Shown piece by piece: positions 13,569 to 26,042 of a DNA stretch of 64,000 nt (positions are counted from its first letter, which is position 1; every line of letters starts with the position of its first letter). Source of the stretch: Meloidogyne chitwoodi. Taxonomy: Eukaryota; Nematoda; Chromadorea; Rhabditida; Meloidogynidae. Where the stretch lies: the NCBI GenBank assembly GCA_015183035.1, contig JACZZP010000006.1, positions 186,001 through 250,000 on the forward strand, written 5' to 3'. The notes under the pieces were generated by a model. It did not search any database and was not told where the DNA came from. It saw only the letters and a program-made list of their open reading frames with translations. The position numbers and the translations under genes are program-made.

Positions 13569-16500
13569 AAATTAATACCGGTATTTTAAAATTGTAAATA
13601 CAAAGTTTTACAAATTCTGAAAAAGTTTATTTTTTCAGAATTGTAATTTAAAGTTTTTACAAATTCTGAATAAAGTTCATTTTTTCAGAATTGTAATTAT
13701 TTTTTCAGAGTTTATTTTTTATCAGTTTGTGTTTTATGTTAGTAATTTTTTTATTTTCTTTTTCTTTAATGTTACATATAGAAAGAAATACGTATTGTTT
13801 TTCTTAATTTAATTTATTGTTTAGATAATCTACTTATTACACTATAAATTGCTTATAGGTAGCCAAAGTTTTTTAAAGATTATTTTTGGAGCAAAATCCC
13901 TTCAATCAAATATTAGTTGTTTTTGTACTTTAAACACTATAACTAATAAAGTGTTTATTTTCGCAAAAAGCTTTAAATAAATAAATTCTTTAAGATAATT
14001 AATTATTTCAACACAAAGCTACACACATTAAAGACATTTTTAAGAGTGTTAATCATTTTATAGCTTATTGTTTTCTAAAGCAAAACAACAATTGTTTTTA
14101 AAAAGAAGATTTGGAAGAAGTTGGAGGTTGTTTATTTTATACTTTACAAAGTTGTTTTATTTTTACAATTACCAAATTCTGAAAAAGTTTAATCTAGAAG
14201 AAGATGATTTTTACAAATTCTGAAAAAGTTTATTTTTAACTCTGAACATTTAAAAACTTTTATTTCTGATTATCTATGTAGATAAGACCTTTGTTTTTAT
14301 TAAAATAAAATTTCTAAGATGTTAGCCACTTAAGTTGCACTTGAATTCACATGCCCCAAATATTAGTTTATACTCTTAATAAAAATATTAATAAATAAAA
14401 AACACTTAATATTTCTTAAAATTAAAAAATTAAATTTTTTTTATAAAATTTTTTTTAATTGTGTTAAAATATTTAAAAAAAAGATTTAATTATATTCTCT
14501 CATTTTTATTAGATATTTTGTCGTTAGAAAATAAAATTCATTTTTCATTTCAAAATTTGCCCCCTTATTTTGTCGCCTTAACTTTTTTCTTTTGTTCCTC
14601 TTTTTACCACCATTATTTGCTTTTTGCTTCTACACGCCAATTTCCCTCAAAATTTTTTCTTTCACATTTTTGCTTTAAAAATTTAAATACTTTCTTTGTT
14701 ATGTGTAACAATAATCCCTCCCTTTTACTTTTCATTTTTTAACTTCCTTAAAATACCGGAAAGAATCATATAATTTGATTTTCTTAAAAATTAATTCTTT
14801 TAAATTGTTTCTTTATTTAATGATTTTTATTTTCTCTTACCTTAGCTTAAAAATCAGCAATTTTAATAAATTTTTTAAAAATAAAGCAAACAAATATTCA
14901 CCATAATTCTTTACAAATAATCTTTATTCTACATTTAAAATAAATTTTTTATTGAATTCAATATTTTTTAAAAATTAATTTTTCAGTATATATCTTGTTA
15001 ATTCAATACATTCTTTTATTTATTAAAAATTCTTTTGTTTGTTTTTAATAAAAATTGCAAGTATATCTACACTACTTTTACAAAATAAACTTAGTTTGTG
15101 GGAATATTTAATTTAAATTTATTTCTTTTCAAAAACTTGAAAAAAAGTCGTTGAGTACCTGGGTTTTTTTGTTACAACTTTTTCTATAAATAAACTTTTT
15201 CAGAATTTGTAAAAATTTTGTAATTACAATTCTGAAAAATAAACTTTTTCAGAATTTTTCTATAAGATCAACCTTACGCGCACTCAAAAATATTTTTAAT
15301 TTTTTTTATAATTACTTTTAACTACTACATATAACTAATGTAAATATTTATTAGGGCTTAGTTAGGTAGTTTTTTTGCACATAATTTCTGAGAAATTTGG
15401 ACATTTTTGTTGTGTTTTTATCTAAGTCAAAACGACAGTTGCTTCTTTGGTTTTGTGGTCTTTCCACTAGATAAAAGCTTCTATTTTCCTTTTATTTTGC
15501 CAATTCCCCCCGGCAGTCACTAATTCTTTTGACATTTGCGTTACCCTTTTTCACTTCTATCATCGCTTAAACAAAAAATTCGATTGAGAAGAAAATTTTT
15601 TGGGAATCTAAGCAAAAAATGTTAAGAGTAGAATAGAGGAATGAAATTTTAAAAATGAATTAGGTAATATATAAATGAATGAAGATTTTAAATTTCAAGG
15701 TAAAAATGTTGTCATACTTTTAAACTATTTATTCTTTTTAATAATTTATTTTTAAAACTTTAACTTGATATTTATTTAAACAGAAAAAATTTTAATTTAA
15801 TATTTACAATTCCGAAAATAAACTTTTCGAAAATTACAATTAAAAAAATAAAACTTTTCGAATTGTGATTTAAAGTTTTTACAAATTCTGAAAAAGTTTA
15901 TTTTTCAGAATTGTAAATATTATATTACAATGTTTTTGTACTGTCAAGTTTATTTTTCTCTTTTTAGGAAAAACCGGAAATAACTCACACTTAAGTTTCT
16001 CGTCTTTTTAAAGCTTTATTATCACTTTTAAAAACATTTTTACCTGTTCATTTAACCGTTAAAATTGGCTTCTTTAAATACACGCCATTTAAAAAACTTT
16101 TTTTCTTCTTTTCGCCCACATACTACAAAATTTATTTTTATTATAATAATTACGCATTTAACCATTTTTAAAGTTTTTACATATTCCAATTAGCTTTTAA
16201 AAAATTTATTTTTATAATTTAACTATTTTTCCCTTAAAAACTCAGTTGAGTCCAAACCTCATAACTCAACAATAAATTAATTATTTTAATTAAATTTGAT
16301 ATCATTAGATAGAGAATTTAATTAGCTACAAAATTATATTAAAACAAAATTTTTTAATTAATTATTAGTAAAGTTATGGTACAAAAACTGTCAAAAAATC
16401 TATTTTTGGAGAAAAATAAATATTTTAAATTTAATGATTTAGCTGAAAATATTAAAATATATTAATTTGCTCATTTTTCTCCCTTTTTTACTATTTTCTA

Positions 16501-16884
16501 ATTTTATTTAATAAATTTCGTGGAAAAAAGTCTCTTCCACTCCAGTGGGTATTTAAACAAAAAAATCTAAAAATTATTTAAAAATATTTTAAAAAATTTT
16601 TTTTTAATTTTTTTTTAATTTTTTAATAAAAAATATTGGGTTGGTCTTATTATTTTTCAAAAGTTTTTTCTTTGGTCATATAATCATTTCAAAATATTTT
16701 TTTTAGTGACAATTGTCACGCAAACCTTGTATAATAATAATTATTTTTTATTTTTAGTCTAGAAAATTTTTTTTTGTTTTTTTTTAATTTTTATTAAAAA
16801 ATTAATTAAATTTATTTATTTAGATGAAAAATTAAAAGAATTTAATTAAATATTTAATTTTATGCCTTTAAATAATCTCTAAAA
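13569..16884. other. 3.3-kb intergenic region, no gene supported
   Basis: Between the VPS13-like stop and the GPCR start there is only AT-rich sequence. Two repeat themes recur: 'TTTTACAAATTCTGAAAAAG' followed by 'TTTATTTTTCAGAATTGTAA', at about 13600-13710, 14160-14240, 15180-15250 and 15800-15930. An open stretch at 14461-14742 has no codon pattern or family resemblance and I do not call it. The GPCR promoter should lie in the final part. Confidence 0.7.
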
Positions 16885-19800
16885 ATGAAAAAAAGCCTTG
16901 GTACAATTTTGTTCACTTTTTTATTCTTATTATTTATTTGCTCATTCTCCTACAATAATTACGCTGCATCAGCAACAGAACAATTTTTAGAAGAAAGAAT
17001 AAAAGTTTCAATAGCTGATCTGCCTAGAGAAGAGATTGCACTGTTCTTTCAACGTTTAGCGGTTTGTAAAAGTTTACAAACCTTAAAATATTTTTTTGTA
17101 TTTTGTAAAAATTATTTGATAAACTGAACTTATTTTATCATTTCCGGAAAAATTATTTTCAATTTTCCGGAAAGTATTTTAACATTTCCGGAAATTATTT
17201 TCAAGTTTCCGGATAGTATTTTTCATTTCCTGAAAAATTATTTTATGTTTCCGGAAAGTATTTTAACAGTTCCGGAAAAATTATTATATATTTTTTTAAT
17301 TTATAGTCAGGAGTTGGTACTACAAAACAATATCGATTTGGTGTTGATCAAAGAAGCGAAGCAAATAATTTAATTAATAGAAAAACAAGTGAAGATGCTA
17401 AAATAGAAAAAAGAAGAAAAATTATTGGTATTTTTAAAAATTATTAAAAAAAATAAAAATTTTCTTTTAAAAGTTCGTCCACTTGTGAATGCAGTCCTTC
17501 ACCGTAGTGCTTCTTCAACTATACCAAATACACGAATTTCTATTTTAAATACTCCAACATCAACAGTAAAAACAACGACAATTTCAAATAAAGAAGAAAA
17601 AAATATTGGAGAATTAAAAAATATTAAATCTCTTCAAAAATACGAAAATAATGAAAATATTAGTAAAAAATCAACTTTAGAGAAAATGAGTTGGATTGTA
17701 GCAGTTGTAATTATTGGATTATTTTTTTCATTAGCTACAACTATTGGAAATGCACTTGTTATGGTAAAATACAAAGATTTAAATAAAAATTAAACTTTCC
17801 GGAATTAATTACAAACGTTGTAAAAATTATATAAACTTTCCGGAATTATTAACAAACGTTGTGAAGATTATTTTTAATCATTTTTTAAAGCTTTCAATAT
17901 GTGTAGACCGTAAATTACAAACTATTAGCAATTATTTTCTCTTCTCATTAGCTGTTGCTGATCTTACAATAGGGGTTTTATTTTTATTTTAAAATTTTTT
18001 AAATTTATTTTTAGCTAATTTCTATTCCTCTAATGGCTCTGTATACGGTATTTCTTGTTAATTAATTTAAAAAAATTTTTTTAAAAAGGCAAATGAGACT
18101 TGGACCTTTGGTTATTCTCTTTGTCAATGTAAAAAATTAAAATAATTTTTGAACTATTTTTTTTTAAATTTTTTAGTCTGGTTATGCATTGATTATTTAA
18201 TGTGCAATGCTTCAGCATTAAATTTATTGTTAATTAGCTTTGATCGTTATTTTTCTGTTACTCGTCCTCTTACATATAGACCAAAGTAAAATAAAAATTA
18301 TTGTACTTTCCGGAAAATTAATTTTTAAATTTTGAGGCGAACAACAAGAAAAGCACTTATTATGATTGCCTGTACATATATTATATCATTATTGCTTTGG
18401 CCTCCTTGGATAGTTTTATGGCCTTATCTGGAAAATCGTTTCATTGTTGAAGAAAGCTCTCTTTGTGTTGTACAGGTGTGTTCAAATTAAATTAAATTTT
18501 CAATTAAAAATATTTTTCAGTTTTTGGTATTAGGAGATGAAAGAAATTTAGTGAATCAATTGGCAACTTTGGTGATAAATTTTTTTAATTTATTATTTTT
18601 AACACATATTTAGTTTACCTCTGCTGCTGCTTTTTACATTCCTGTAACGGTAAAATTAAAAATATATAAAAACTTTAAATAATAAAAATTAATTTTAGCT
18701 AATGATTATACTCTACTATAAAGGTTTAAATATTTATTGTATTATAATTTTAAATATACAATAGTACTGTTTTGTATTTATAATAAATAAACTTTTAATA
18801 TTACTATTGCATACTTTCCGGAAATATAAACAGTAAACTTTCCGGAAAATTTTTTTATAGTTTTACAGTTAAAATCCGGAAAGTTTAAAGATCTTTATTT
18901 TATATTTTTACAATTAAAATCCGGAAAGTTTATTTTGTGTTTTCTGCTTTTATGTTTTTGTCAATATAATTTTGTTTTTTATTTTAAGTTTATTTGGAAA
19001 CACGCAGGCGCAGAAAAGAATTGCGAAAATTACAGGCGGGAGGAGGACAACAAGTTTGTTTTTTACAATTTACATTTTTATAAACATATTATTTTTATTC
19101 TCTATTATACAACTTTTTTAAGGCTAAATTATTTTAGTAAACCTCTGATTTTTATTAAACTTGAAATTTGCATTTACCCTTTTGTGCTTTTCTTGGCGCT
19201 TAAAAATAATAAAAGGCTATATTTAACTGAAGCATTTGGCGTGTTTAAAATATTTTTTTTTAATTTTAAATAAATTCCCAAAATTAACCATTTTCAATTT
19301 TTATTAAAAAAAACTTAAACAAAATTAAATTTGTGTGTGTTTCAGCTTTTTGCACCCTCCTCAAAATTGGCAACCACCCCAGCACTTCAATCTTTGTTAC
19401 TTCCTTTGGCTCCATTGGTTATTAAAATTAATAAAAATATATTTTGTTTTATTTTTTATTTTTTCTATCCTTTGCGTGCTTTTTTTAATTTTTTGTCAAG
19501 TCAAAAAAATCTAATTTTTATTGGGGTGACATTATAACGAGATTTTTTAAATATATTTTTTTTTTGTTTCTTTTCTCGTTGCTTTTTTATTTTTTTTTGT
19601 TTATTTTTTCCTTTTTTGTTGTCAAAATATTTTTTTTAATTTTAAAAATTTTATTTTTAAAATTAAGATTCGTGGTCTACAACCACCACCCACACCTCCT
19701 CCACCAACTTTATTATCAGAAAATTCAACAAATACAGCAATATTTAATTTAAATAAAAACAAAAATAATTCCTTTATAAAATTAAATGAAAATTCAAAAA

Positions 19801-21937
19801 TTAATTTTATTGATATTTTAATGGGAAATAAATCAACAAATAATATTTATAATACAAACAATTCTATTAAAAAGTGAGTAAATTAAATTTAAAAAAAATT
19901 AAAATTTTTTTAAATTATTTTTTTAGAAAAAGAGAACGTTTTTCTCTTTTAAAATTTTGTACTGGTCGTAATTTAACAACTCAATCATCTTCTGAATGTT
20001 TTTCAACAGAAGATTCAGTTGAAGTAGTAGAGGGAGATGATAATAATAATACAAATATTGGGGGAGAAGAAGAAGAAGAAGAAACTTATGGTGGATTAAC
20101 CACTTCAAATTTAGATTCAATTTTAGCAGAACAAACAGCTATTGAATTGGCAAATAATTCTTCTGTTGATGGGGGAGAATTTAGGTAAAAAATAAATTAA
20201 AATAAAAAAATAAATTTAATTATTTTTTATTTTAAAAAATAGAAAAGAAGAAAATTGGGAAAGCATTATTGTTGCAAAAGCAAAAGAACGTAGAGAAGCT
20301 TTAATTGAAGAAGAAAAAAATAAAAATAAATTTTTACAATTTCAATATTTAAATAAAGAAAGCTCAACAAGTTTTAGAAGTGTTGGAAGTGGAATGCCTA
20401 TAGTTGAATTAGAAAGAACATCACGTCCTTCTTCAGTTCATACGTTTGTGTTTTACATTTTCCGGAAATTTTTCTATAAAACATGTTTTTCCGGAAAATT
20501 AAACATAAAATACAATTTTTTTAAAAATAATGAAAATAAGAAAAGAAACATGTTTTTCCGGAATTGATGAAAATGTTTTTCAGCAACATGTTTTTTCATA
20601 ATTTTTTACGAAAACATATAAAAAATTTCCGGAATGAAAATGTTTTCTGAACATCTTTCCGGAACATGTTTTTTCCGGAATCTATAACCTTAAAGTTTTA
20701 AGTAAATATAATAAACATGGAAAAACATTTTTTACCGTAAAATATAAATAAAACATAACTTCCGTTAAATACAAAAAACATTTTTTTAAACAAAACCTCG
20801 TTTCCGGAAACAAATAAATTTTTCCCGAAAACCTAAAATAAAAACATTATTTAATGTTTTTAGTTACAATTCTATTGTAATTATTGAGTATCCAGAAGGC
20901 AATGGTGGAGTTAACGGCAAGGACGGAATAACTAGTCAACGGCCATCGGTTCGCCTATCATCGTGCGTTCATTTTTTTAACTATTTAAAAAAAATATTTC
21001 ACAATTTAGACATGCCGAAGTTGAATCTTTAAGTGCTCGAAATTCTGTAGAAAGAAGATTTATTTTTCCTTCATCTATAGAACAAAATCTTCCTTTAAAA
21101 GAAGAAATAGTTGATTCAAAAAACCAAAAAACAGAACAAATATTAAAAGAATCTCCAAGTTCTAATAGTCTTGAACGTCAACGACTTAGACTGTCAAAGA
21201 GTGCCCCAGGCGGTGGATCAATACGTTCAATTAATTTTTCTGCTCCTCAACAAAATGGAGTTTTAATGCGTAAAAGTGAAATTCAAATGCTTAGAGAAGA
21301 GCAAGTCTGTTTTTACAAATTAATATTTATTCTAATTATAAGGACATTTATTTAAAAAAACATTGTATTATTTAAAGATGCGTCAAAGTGAAAAGGAAAA
21401 ACGGAGAAATGAACGAAAACAAGAAAGTAAAGCAGCTAAAACACTTTCTGGTAAATATAAAAATTAATTTATATTTGAGTATTTATTTTTAAGCTATACT
21501 CTGTGCATTTATTATTACTTGTACTCCTTATCATGGTTAAAATTTTATTTTTTAAATTTCTTTTAAATTTTTTATTTTATAGTTATTGTCTGTTTGGAAG
21601 CCTTTTATCCCAATTCTGTGCCAATTTCATTATTTACAATTAGTTATTGTTAGTTATTTTTAATAATTTCACTATATTCGAATTTTTATTATAATTTAAA
21701 TTTTTATTTTTAGTTCTTTCTTATATAAATTCAACAATTAATCCACTTTGTTATGCTTTATGTAATGCTCGTTTTCGAATGACTTATATGAAAATAATAC
21801 GTTGTAAATGGTGGGGAAATAGAAGAAGACAAAGTAGTGGAATTAATACACAAGCTGCTGCTTTTCTACATCATCACAGACAAATGAGGTCAAGTGGAAA
21901 GAGAGCTTTGCTTACAGGAAGACATAGAACTAGATAA
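16885..21937 (+). CDS. gar: GAR-type muscarinic acetylcholine receptor (class A GPCR)
   Basis: This is a G-protein-coupled receptor for acetylcholine in the plasma membrane. The first exon (ATG 16885) gives a signal-like hydrophobic start followed by a long extracellular head. TM1 '[20 protein letters not shown]' (about 17690), TM2 '[15 protein letters not shown]', TM3 with '[20 protein letters not shown]' followed by the DRY-equivalent 'DRYFSV', TM4 '[15 protein letters not shown]' and TM5 follow. TM6 begins '[20 protein letters not shown]' and TM7 has '[18 protein letters not shown]' with the NPxxY-type NPLCY. About 16 tiny exons are needed; GTTATG|gta joins to CTTTCA at 17891. The third intracellular loop is very long (about 19670-21440), rich in Glu, Ser and Asn. 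The stop is TAA 21935-21937. Which of gar-1, -2 or -3 it matches is not decided. Confidence 0.9.
17130..17300. repeat. TTTCCGGAAA palindrome cluster in GPCR intron
   Basis: Six or more copies of a unit of about 30 bp around TTTCCGGAAA lie in the intron after the first GPCR exon. The same word is dense again at about 18300, 18810-18925 and 20455-20830, always in introns of this gene. Confidence 0.85.
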
Positions 21938-22633
21938 ATTTGATAAAAATAAATGTTTTTACAAAAAATACAGAAATTTTAATTTAATTGCAGAGTTCAG
22001 ACTCAACTGTCCAAATATTGCATAATTTCTGTAAATATGTTTTTTACATTTTATTTATGTTTAATTGTTTTACAATTGAAAATAATTGGAATAGAAAAAT
22101 CAATTATTGCATAAAAACATGTTTTTACGGAAAAACGTTCAGTTTTTTACGGAAAAATTTTTGTTTTGTTTTCCTAATGTTTTTATGTTTTGGGAATCTA
22201 TGTTTTTAAATGTTTGACTGAATAGTTTGATTGATTTTAAATTATTTAATTTATTTCTCAAACAATAGAAACATGTTTGGCTTGTTTTAGTAAAAATATA
22301 AACTTAAAAGATGTTAGAAAAATAAGAGAAACCAGTGAAAAAGGGACAGAGCATCATGTGTGTTACCTTCTCTTATTGATTCGCTGCTTATTACTGCTAG
22401 CTTATATATTTTGAAAGAATTTCAATTTAAAAATATTCTTAATAATTTAATGAAAAATGCTATATGTTATTTTTGTTGACAAACTTATTGTTTTGATAAA
22501 TTATAAATTTAATATCATTTAACATTTTTTAGATTTTTATTCAAAAATTTATTTATTTTCATTACAAATCTCATGTTTTATTACATTTTAGGTTTTATGT
22601 TTTTATTTTAATTATGTTTGAAGAAAATAAAAA
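21938..22633. other. Spacer after the GPCR, no gene supported
   Basis: This is AT-rich sequence without a convincing exon. Its last 90 bases resemble the 5' flank of the RPL13 gene at 34550-34628 and belong to the duplicated RPL13 first-exon fragment described next. Confidence 0.6.
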
Positions 22634-22657
22634 ATGGCTCGACGTGGGAATAACATG
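22634..22657 (+). pseudogene. Stray copy of the RPL13 first exon
   Basis: ATG plus seven codons (MARRGNNM) and a donor GTTTTTTA repeat the first exon of the RPL13 gene at 34629-34652, with two third-position changes. The preceding 'GTTTGAAGAAAATAAAAA' resembles the RPL13 leader. No RPL13 second exon follows, so this is a promoter-plus-first-exon fragment left by duplication. Confidence 0.75.
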
Positions 22658-23154
22658 GTTTTTTATTTGCTTTAATTAATTTTTATTAAAAATTTAATTT
22701 TAGTTGAACATCATCCTTTTTATTAATAAAAATTGAATGGATGTTCGACCAGCTGAAAATTTTACTAGAAATGTGATGATAATGTATCCAATAAGGTTGA
22801 AAATTGAATACTTAGAAATAGGTAAAAAATACCATTCCTCCAATAGAATTTGTTCATGTTTTCATCTGATTATTACAAATAAGTTTTTCAATTTTACAAA
22901 CATAAATGTTTGCATGAGTCCATTGATGAATCAAATGTTTTTTTATTAATTTTACGGAAAAACAATAGTTAAAAAATGTTTTCCAGAAAATTGAAAAATA
23001 AATAGTGTTTTTCTAAAACACAATGTTTTGAAAATAGAACAATGTTTTTAGAAATATGTTATGGAGAATAAAATTAATAACACAATATTTAAATAATACA
23101 ACGGTATTTTCAGGGAATTAAATTTGAAAAGTTTTGATAAATTATTTTTTGCAG
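22658..23154. other. Spacer before the first SHQ1 fragment
   Basis: No gene is supported. An open stretch at 22737-22949 shows no family resemblance. From about 22960 the sequence contains 'AACAATGTTTT'-type words like those in SHQ1 introns, so the SHQ1-derived duplication probably begins here. Confidence 0.5.
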
Positions 23155-24167
23155 ATTGCTCTATCTTTAATAGACATTATTTTTGGGTTTGCTTATGATT
23201 TTAGAACAACATTGGTTTTTTATTTATTTAAATTATAAAAATATAAATTTAAGGGTGAACATTCTTTTGAATCTGGTTGGACAATTTAAAAATTATCTCC
23301 TTCTCTTACTTTTCTTGTTCAATGGTCAAATATTCAAGAAGCAATATACTCAACTTTTAGACATTTTTTCAATGATTAGAAATTGGGATTAAGTTTAAGT
23401 TTTTGAAGATGTTCAGGAAGTTATTAAAAATGGTAATTTATTAAAAACAAAACATTTTTATAATGTTTTTGTGAAATAATAACTTAAAAACATTGTTTTA
23501 TGTCATGTTTGATGAGTGAAAAACAAAGATAAAACACATTGTTTTCAAAAAATGTTTCAGTAATTGTTTGTTCGTGTTATAATTTTATAAATGTTTTTTA
23601 ATTTTCCAAAAGAATTGTCCGGAATGTTTGTTTTTGTTTTTCTGTCAACTTTCTGGAAGATATTTAAGGAATGTTTATCTATTTTTTAAAATTTTATATA
23701 TTATTTACATTTAATTAATTTTCCTGAAAATAGTAAAACAAGATTTCAGGAAAAACTAATAAAAAACATATTTTTAAAAATGTTTTAGTACTTATATGTT
23801 TTTCTTTTGTAATGTTTGTTTTCTGGAAAACATGAAATGTTTTTATTTGTCTTTTAAAGAACAACTATTTCTTTTTCTTTATAGGCAAAACATCAATCTT
23901 CATGTTCTTTTAACATGTAGGCGTATTTTTAATAATAGTAGTGGAGAGTTTCGTTATTTATTAAATCAATTATTTATTGATGATCTCTGCCTTTGGATTC
24001 AATTAATTGATGAAGAATTAATTTTAAATTTAAATGAAGAATTTAAAATAATTTTATTAAAATGTTTAAATAAATCTAATATTTTGGAATTGGATTTGGA
24101 ATTTATTGAAGTTCAGGCAAATTTAAAAATGTTAAAACAAATTGATTCTGATGATGATGAAATTTAA
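23155..24167 (+). pseudogene. SHQ1 3'-end fragment, copy A (broken)
   Basis: This corresponds to the last exons of the intact SHQ1 gene at 41895-44223. The acceptor at 23151-23154 opens 'CSIFNRHYF...', followed by the 'GEHSFESGW' exon. That exon carries an in-frame TAA just after 'GWTI' and has lost about 20 bases before 'MIRNW', so it cannot make SHQ1 sequence. The final exon (about 23886-24167) is intact and ends 'MLKQIDSDDDEI', matching the functional copy almost residue for residue, with one extra Ser in 'NNSSGEF'. The upstream SHQ1 exons are absent. Confidence 0.85.
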
Positions 24168-24609
24168 AAGAAAATAATTACATTTATTTATATATTTTTA
24201 AAAATTTTGAATATTTTAATTTTCTCAAAAGGATTATTTTTATCAATATTCTGAGAAAATTGCCTTTGTTTGAAAGCATATTGCTTTAAAAAATAAAAAA
24301 GGCGTTTTTTCTAGACGGCAGTGGAGTTGATGTTTTTAAAAATATTTAAAAAATAATTCCTTTGAGAAAATTAATATTATTTCTAAAATATATAAATATA
24401 TTTTTTGTTTTAAAAATTTGTTAAAATCAGTCAGAAGACTGATATATTTATTTAAAAAATTAATTTTAATTTTTTATTTGAATTTTATAACTCTAGGTTT
24501 GACAACTTTTTTAGTGGTAACATCCTCCGGTTACAAAAGATTTAAAAGTCTTCTGACTTTTTTGTCAAATTTTTAACAACAAAAATATTTATCACTTTTG
24601 ACTTAAAAA

Positions 24610-25620
24610 ATGAAGATAAAAAACTCTCCTTCTTCTTCTTCGTGCAATGACATATCTCCCCCTCAATCCCCTTTATTAGATTCTACTCAATTGGATCAAT
24701 TATCTAACAATCTGAGAATGATGAGTATTGATGATGAATCCATCAACAAGGTTTTGGAAAAATTGAAGACTATTGAGGTAAAAAAATGAATTCCCTCCCT
24801 CTCTTAATTTGTTCATGTTTTCTATAATTATTAAAATTGTATTTAACAAATTTAGATACAGCCGTTTGACTATGAGGCTGTCGTTAGACCCGAATGTTTG
24901 CTTCAGTTTGTCTTATTTAGATTTAAACATGTTCGTTTTTTTAATTATTGAACTTTTTTCGAGAAATTATTTCTCTTTTTATATTTTTAAAATATTTTTA
25001 GTTATTTTTAAAAATGGATAAGAGAAAGGCGATTGAAATGTATGAGAGAAATCAAAATATTATTTTGCAAAATCAAAATAATGAGCAGCAAATTGATCCA
25101 GGTGCATTGGGCCGATTAATCTCACAAAATAGTGACTTGCTTCAATTCATATTGGGTAAAATTTAAATAGTAGCCTAAAATTAATTTTAAATTTAAAGCC
25201 AATAATGAACCAGCAGAGAATAATAATGTCGTACAACAAATTGTTGTACGAGGTCGTGGACGACCTCGTGGTGGAGGTCGTGGATTACCTCGTGGTGGAG
25301 CAAATGGTAGATTGGCTGTTAATGCTCAGCCTCCTGATGTGGCAAATGGTGGTTTGGCTGTTAATGCTCAGCCTCCTGATGTAGCTAATGGTGGTTTGGC
25401 TGTTAATGCTCAGCCTCCTGATGTAGCTAATGGTGGTTTGGCTGGTAATGCTCAGCCTAACTAACAATAAATTTAATTATATATTTTTATTAAAGGAAAT
25501 AATAACATTAATTGGGCTGCTAATCAAGGTGCTAATTTGGCTCAGCCGCAGGCTGCTAATTTTGGTAATCATTTGGGTGCTTTTGTTGGAAATTGGAATG
25601 ATTTGTATCCATTTTTCTAA
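24610..25620 (+). CDS. Orphan SHQ1-linked family, copy A, with 14-residue repeats
   Basis: I do not recognise this protein. Exons are about 24610-24777, 24856-24930, about 25004-25155, 25199-25454 and 25495-25620. The first exon holds the family core 'STQLDQLSNNLRMMSIDDES' followed by 'INKVLEKLK'. Exon 2 reads 'IQPFDYEAVVRPECLLQFVL', and exon 3 'MDKRKAIEMYERNQNI'. Then come an Arg/Gly patch 'RGRGRPRGGGRG' (RGG or AT-hook-like) and about 3.8 copies of a 14-residue repeat GGLAVNAQPPDVAN. A final exon ends 'NWNDLYPFF'. Joins 'FKH|LFLKMDK' and 'FIL|ANNEP' keep frame. No signal peptide or membrane segment is seen, so an intracellular, possibly nucleic-acid-binding protein is a guess. It is the closest copy to the minus-strand gene at 40449-41435. 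Confidence 0.7.
25300..25458 (+). repeat. 42-bp in-frame tandem repeat in copy A
   Basis: Units start at 25300, 25342, 25384 and 25426 (the last partial, 33 bp). The first differs by a few bases; the others are nearly identical. The 42-bp unit keeps the reading frame. Confidence 0.95.
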
Positions 25621-26042
25621 AGTAAATATTTTAAAACCGAGTTTTTTTGTTTACTAAAAAATTATTTTTATTTAATACATTTTTTAGTGATTTTATGGAT
25701 CAAATTTTGTTTGGCTTTTTGCTATGTTTGGAGCTTTTTTAATACTCAATAATTTAAACTTTTTTCAACTTGAACAGTAATTTTTTAAATTCTCAATATT
25801 TGTCTAATGTTGCTTAAATTAATTTTGATCTATTGGTACTTTTCCGTTCTGAGGTCACTTTCAAATTTTAAAAAAAGGTCAGCAACGCGCGCATTTAACA
25901 ATTTTGCGCATGATTTTTAGTTACTATTTATGCTGTTGTAGAAATTTAGCTGCATCTGATTCATTTGATGTTACTTTATAGTGGGCAATAAAATTTTCAG
26001 TCTTTTTCAAAATGAAACCAACCTATCTCTTATTGTTATAAT

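Noticed and set aside
14461..14742. Open frame of about 93 residues in the VPS13-GPCR spacer
   Set aside because: Hydrophobic, Phe/Leu-rich translation typical of AT-rich spacer; no splice pattern or family resemblance.
25285..25467. Antisense frame through the copy A repeat
   Set aside because: Same repeat effect as above; the plus frame connects to family exons.
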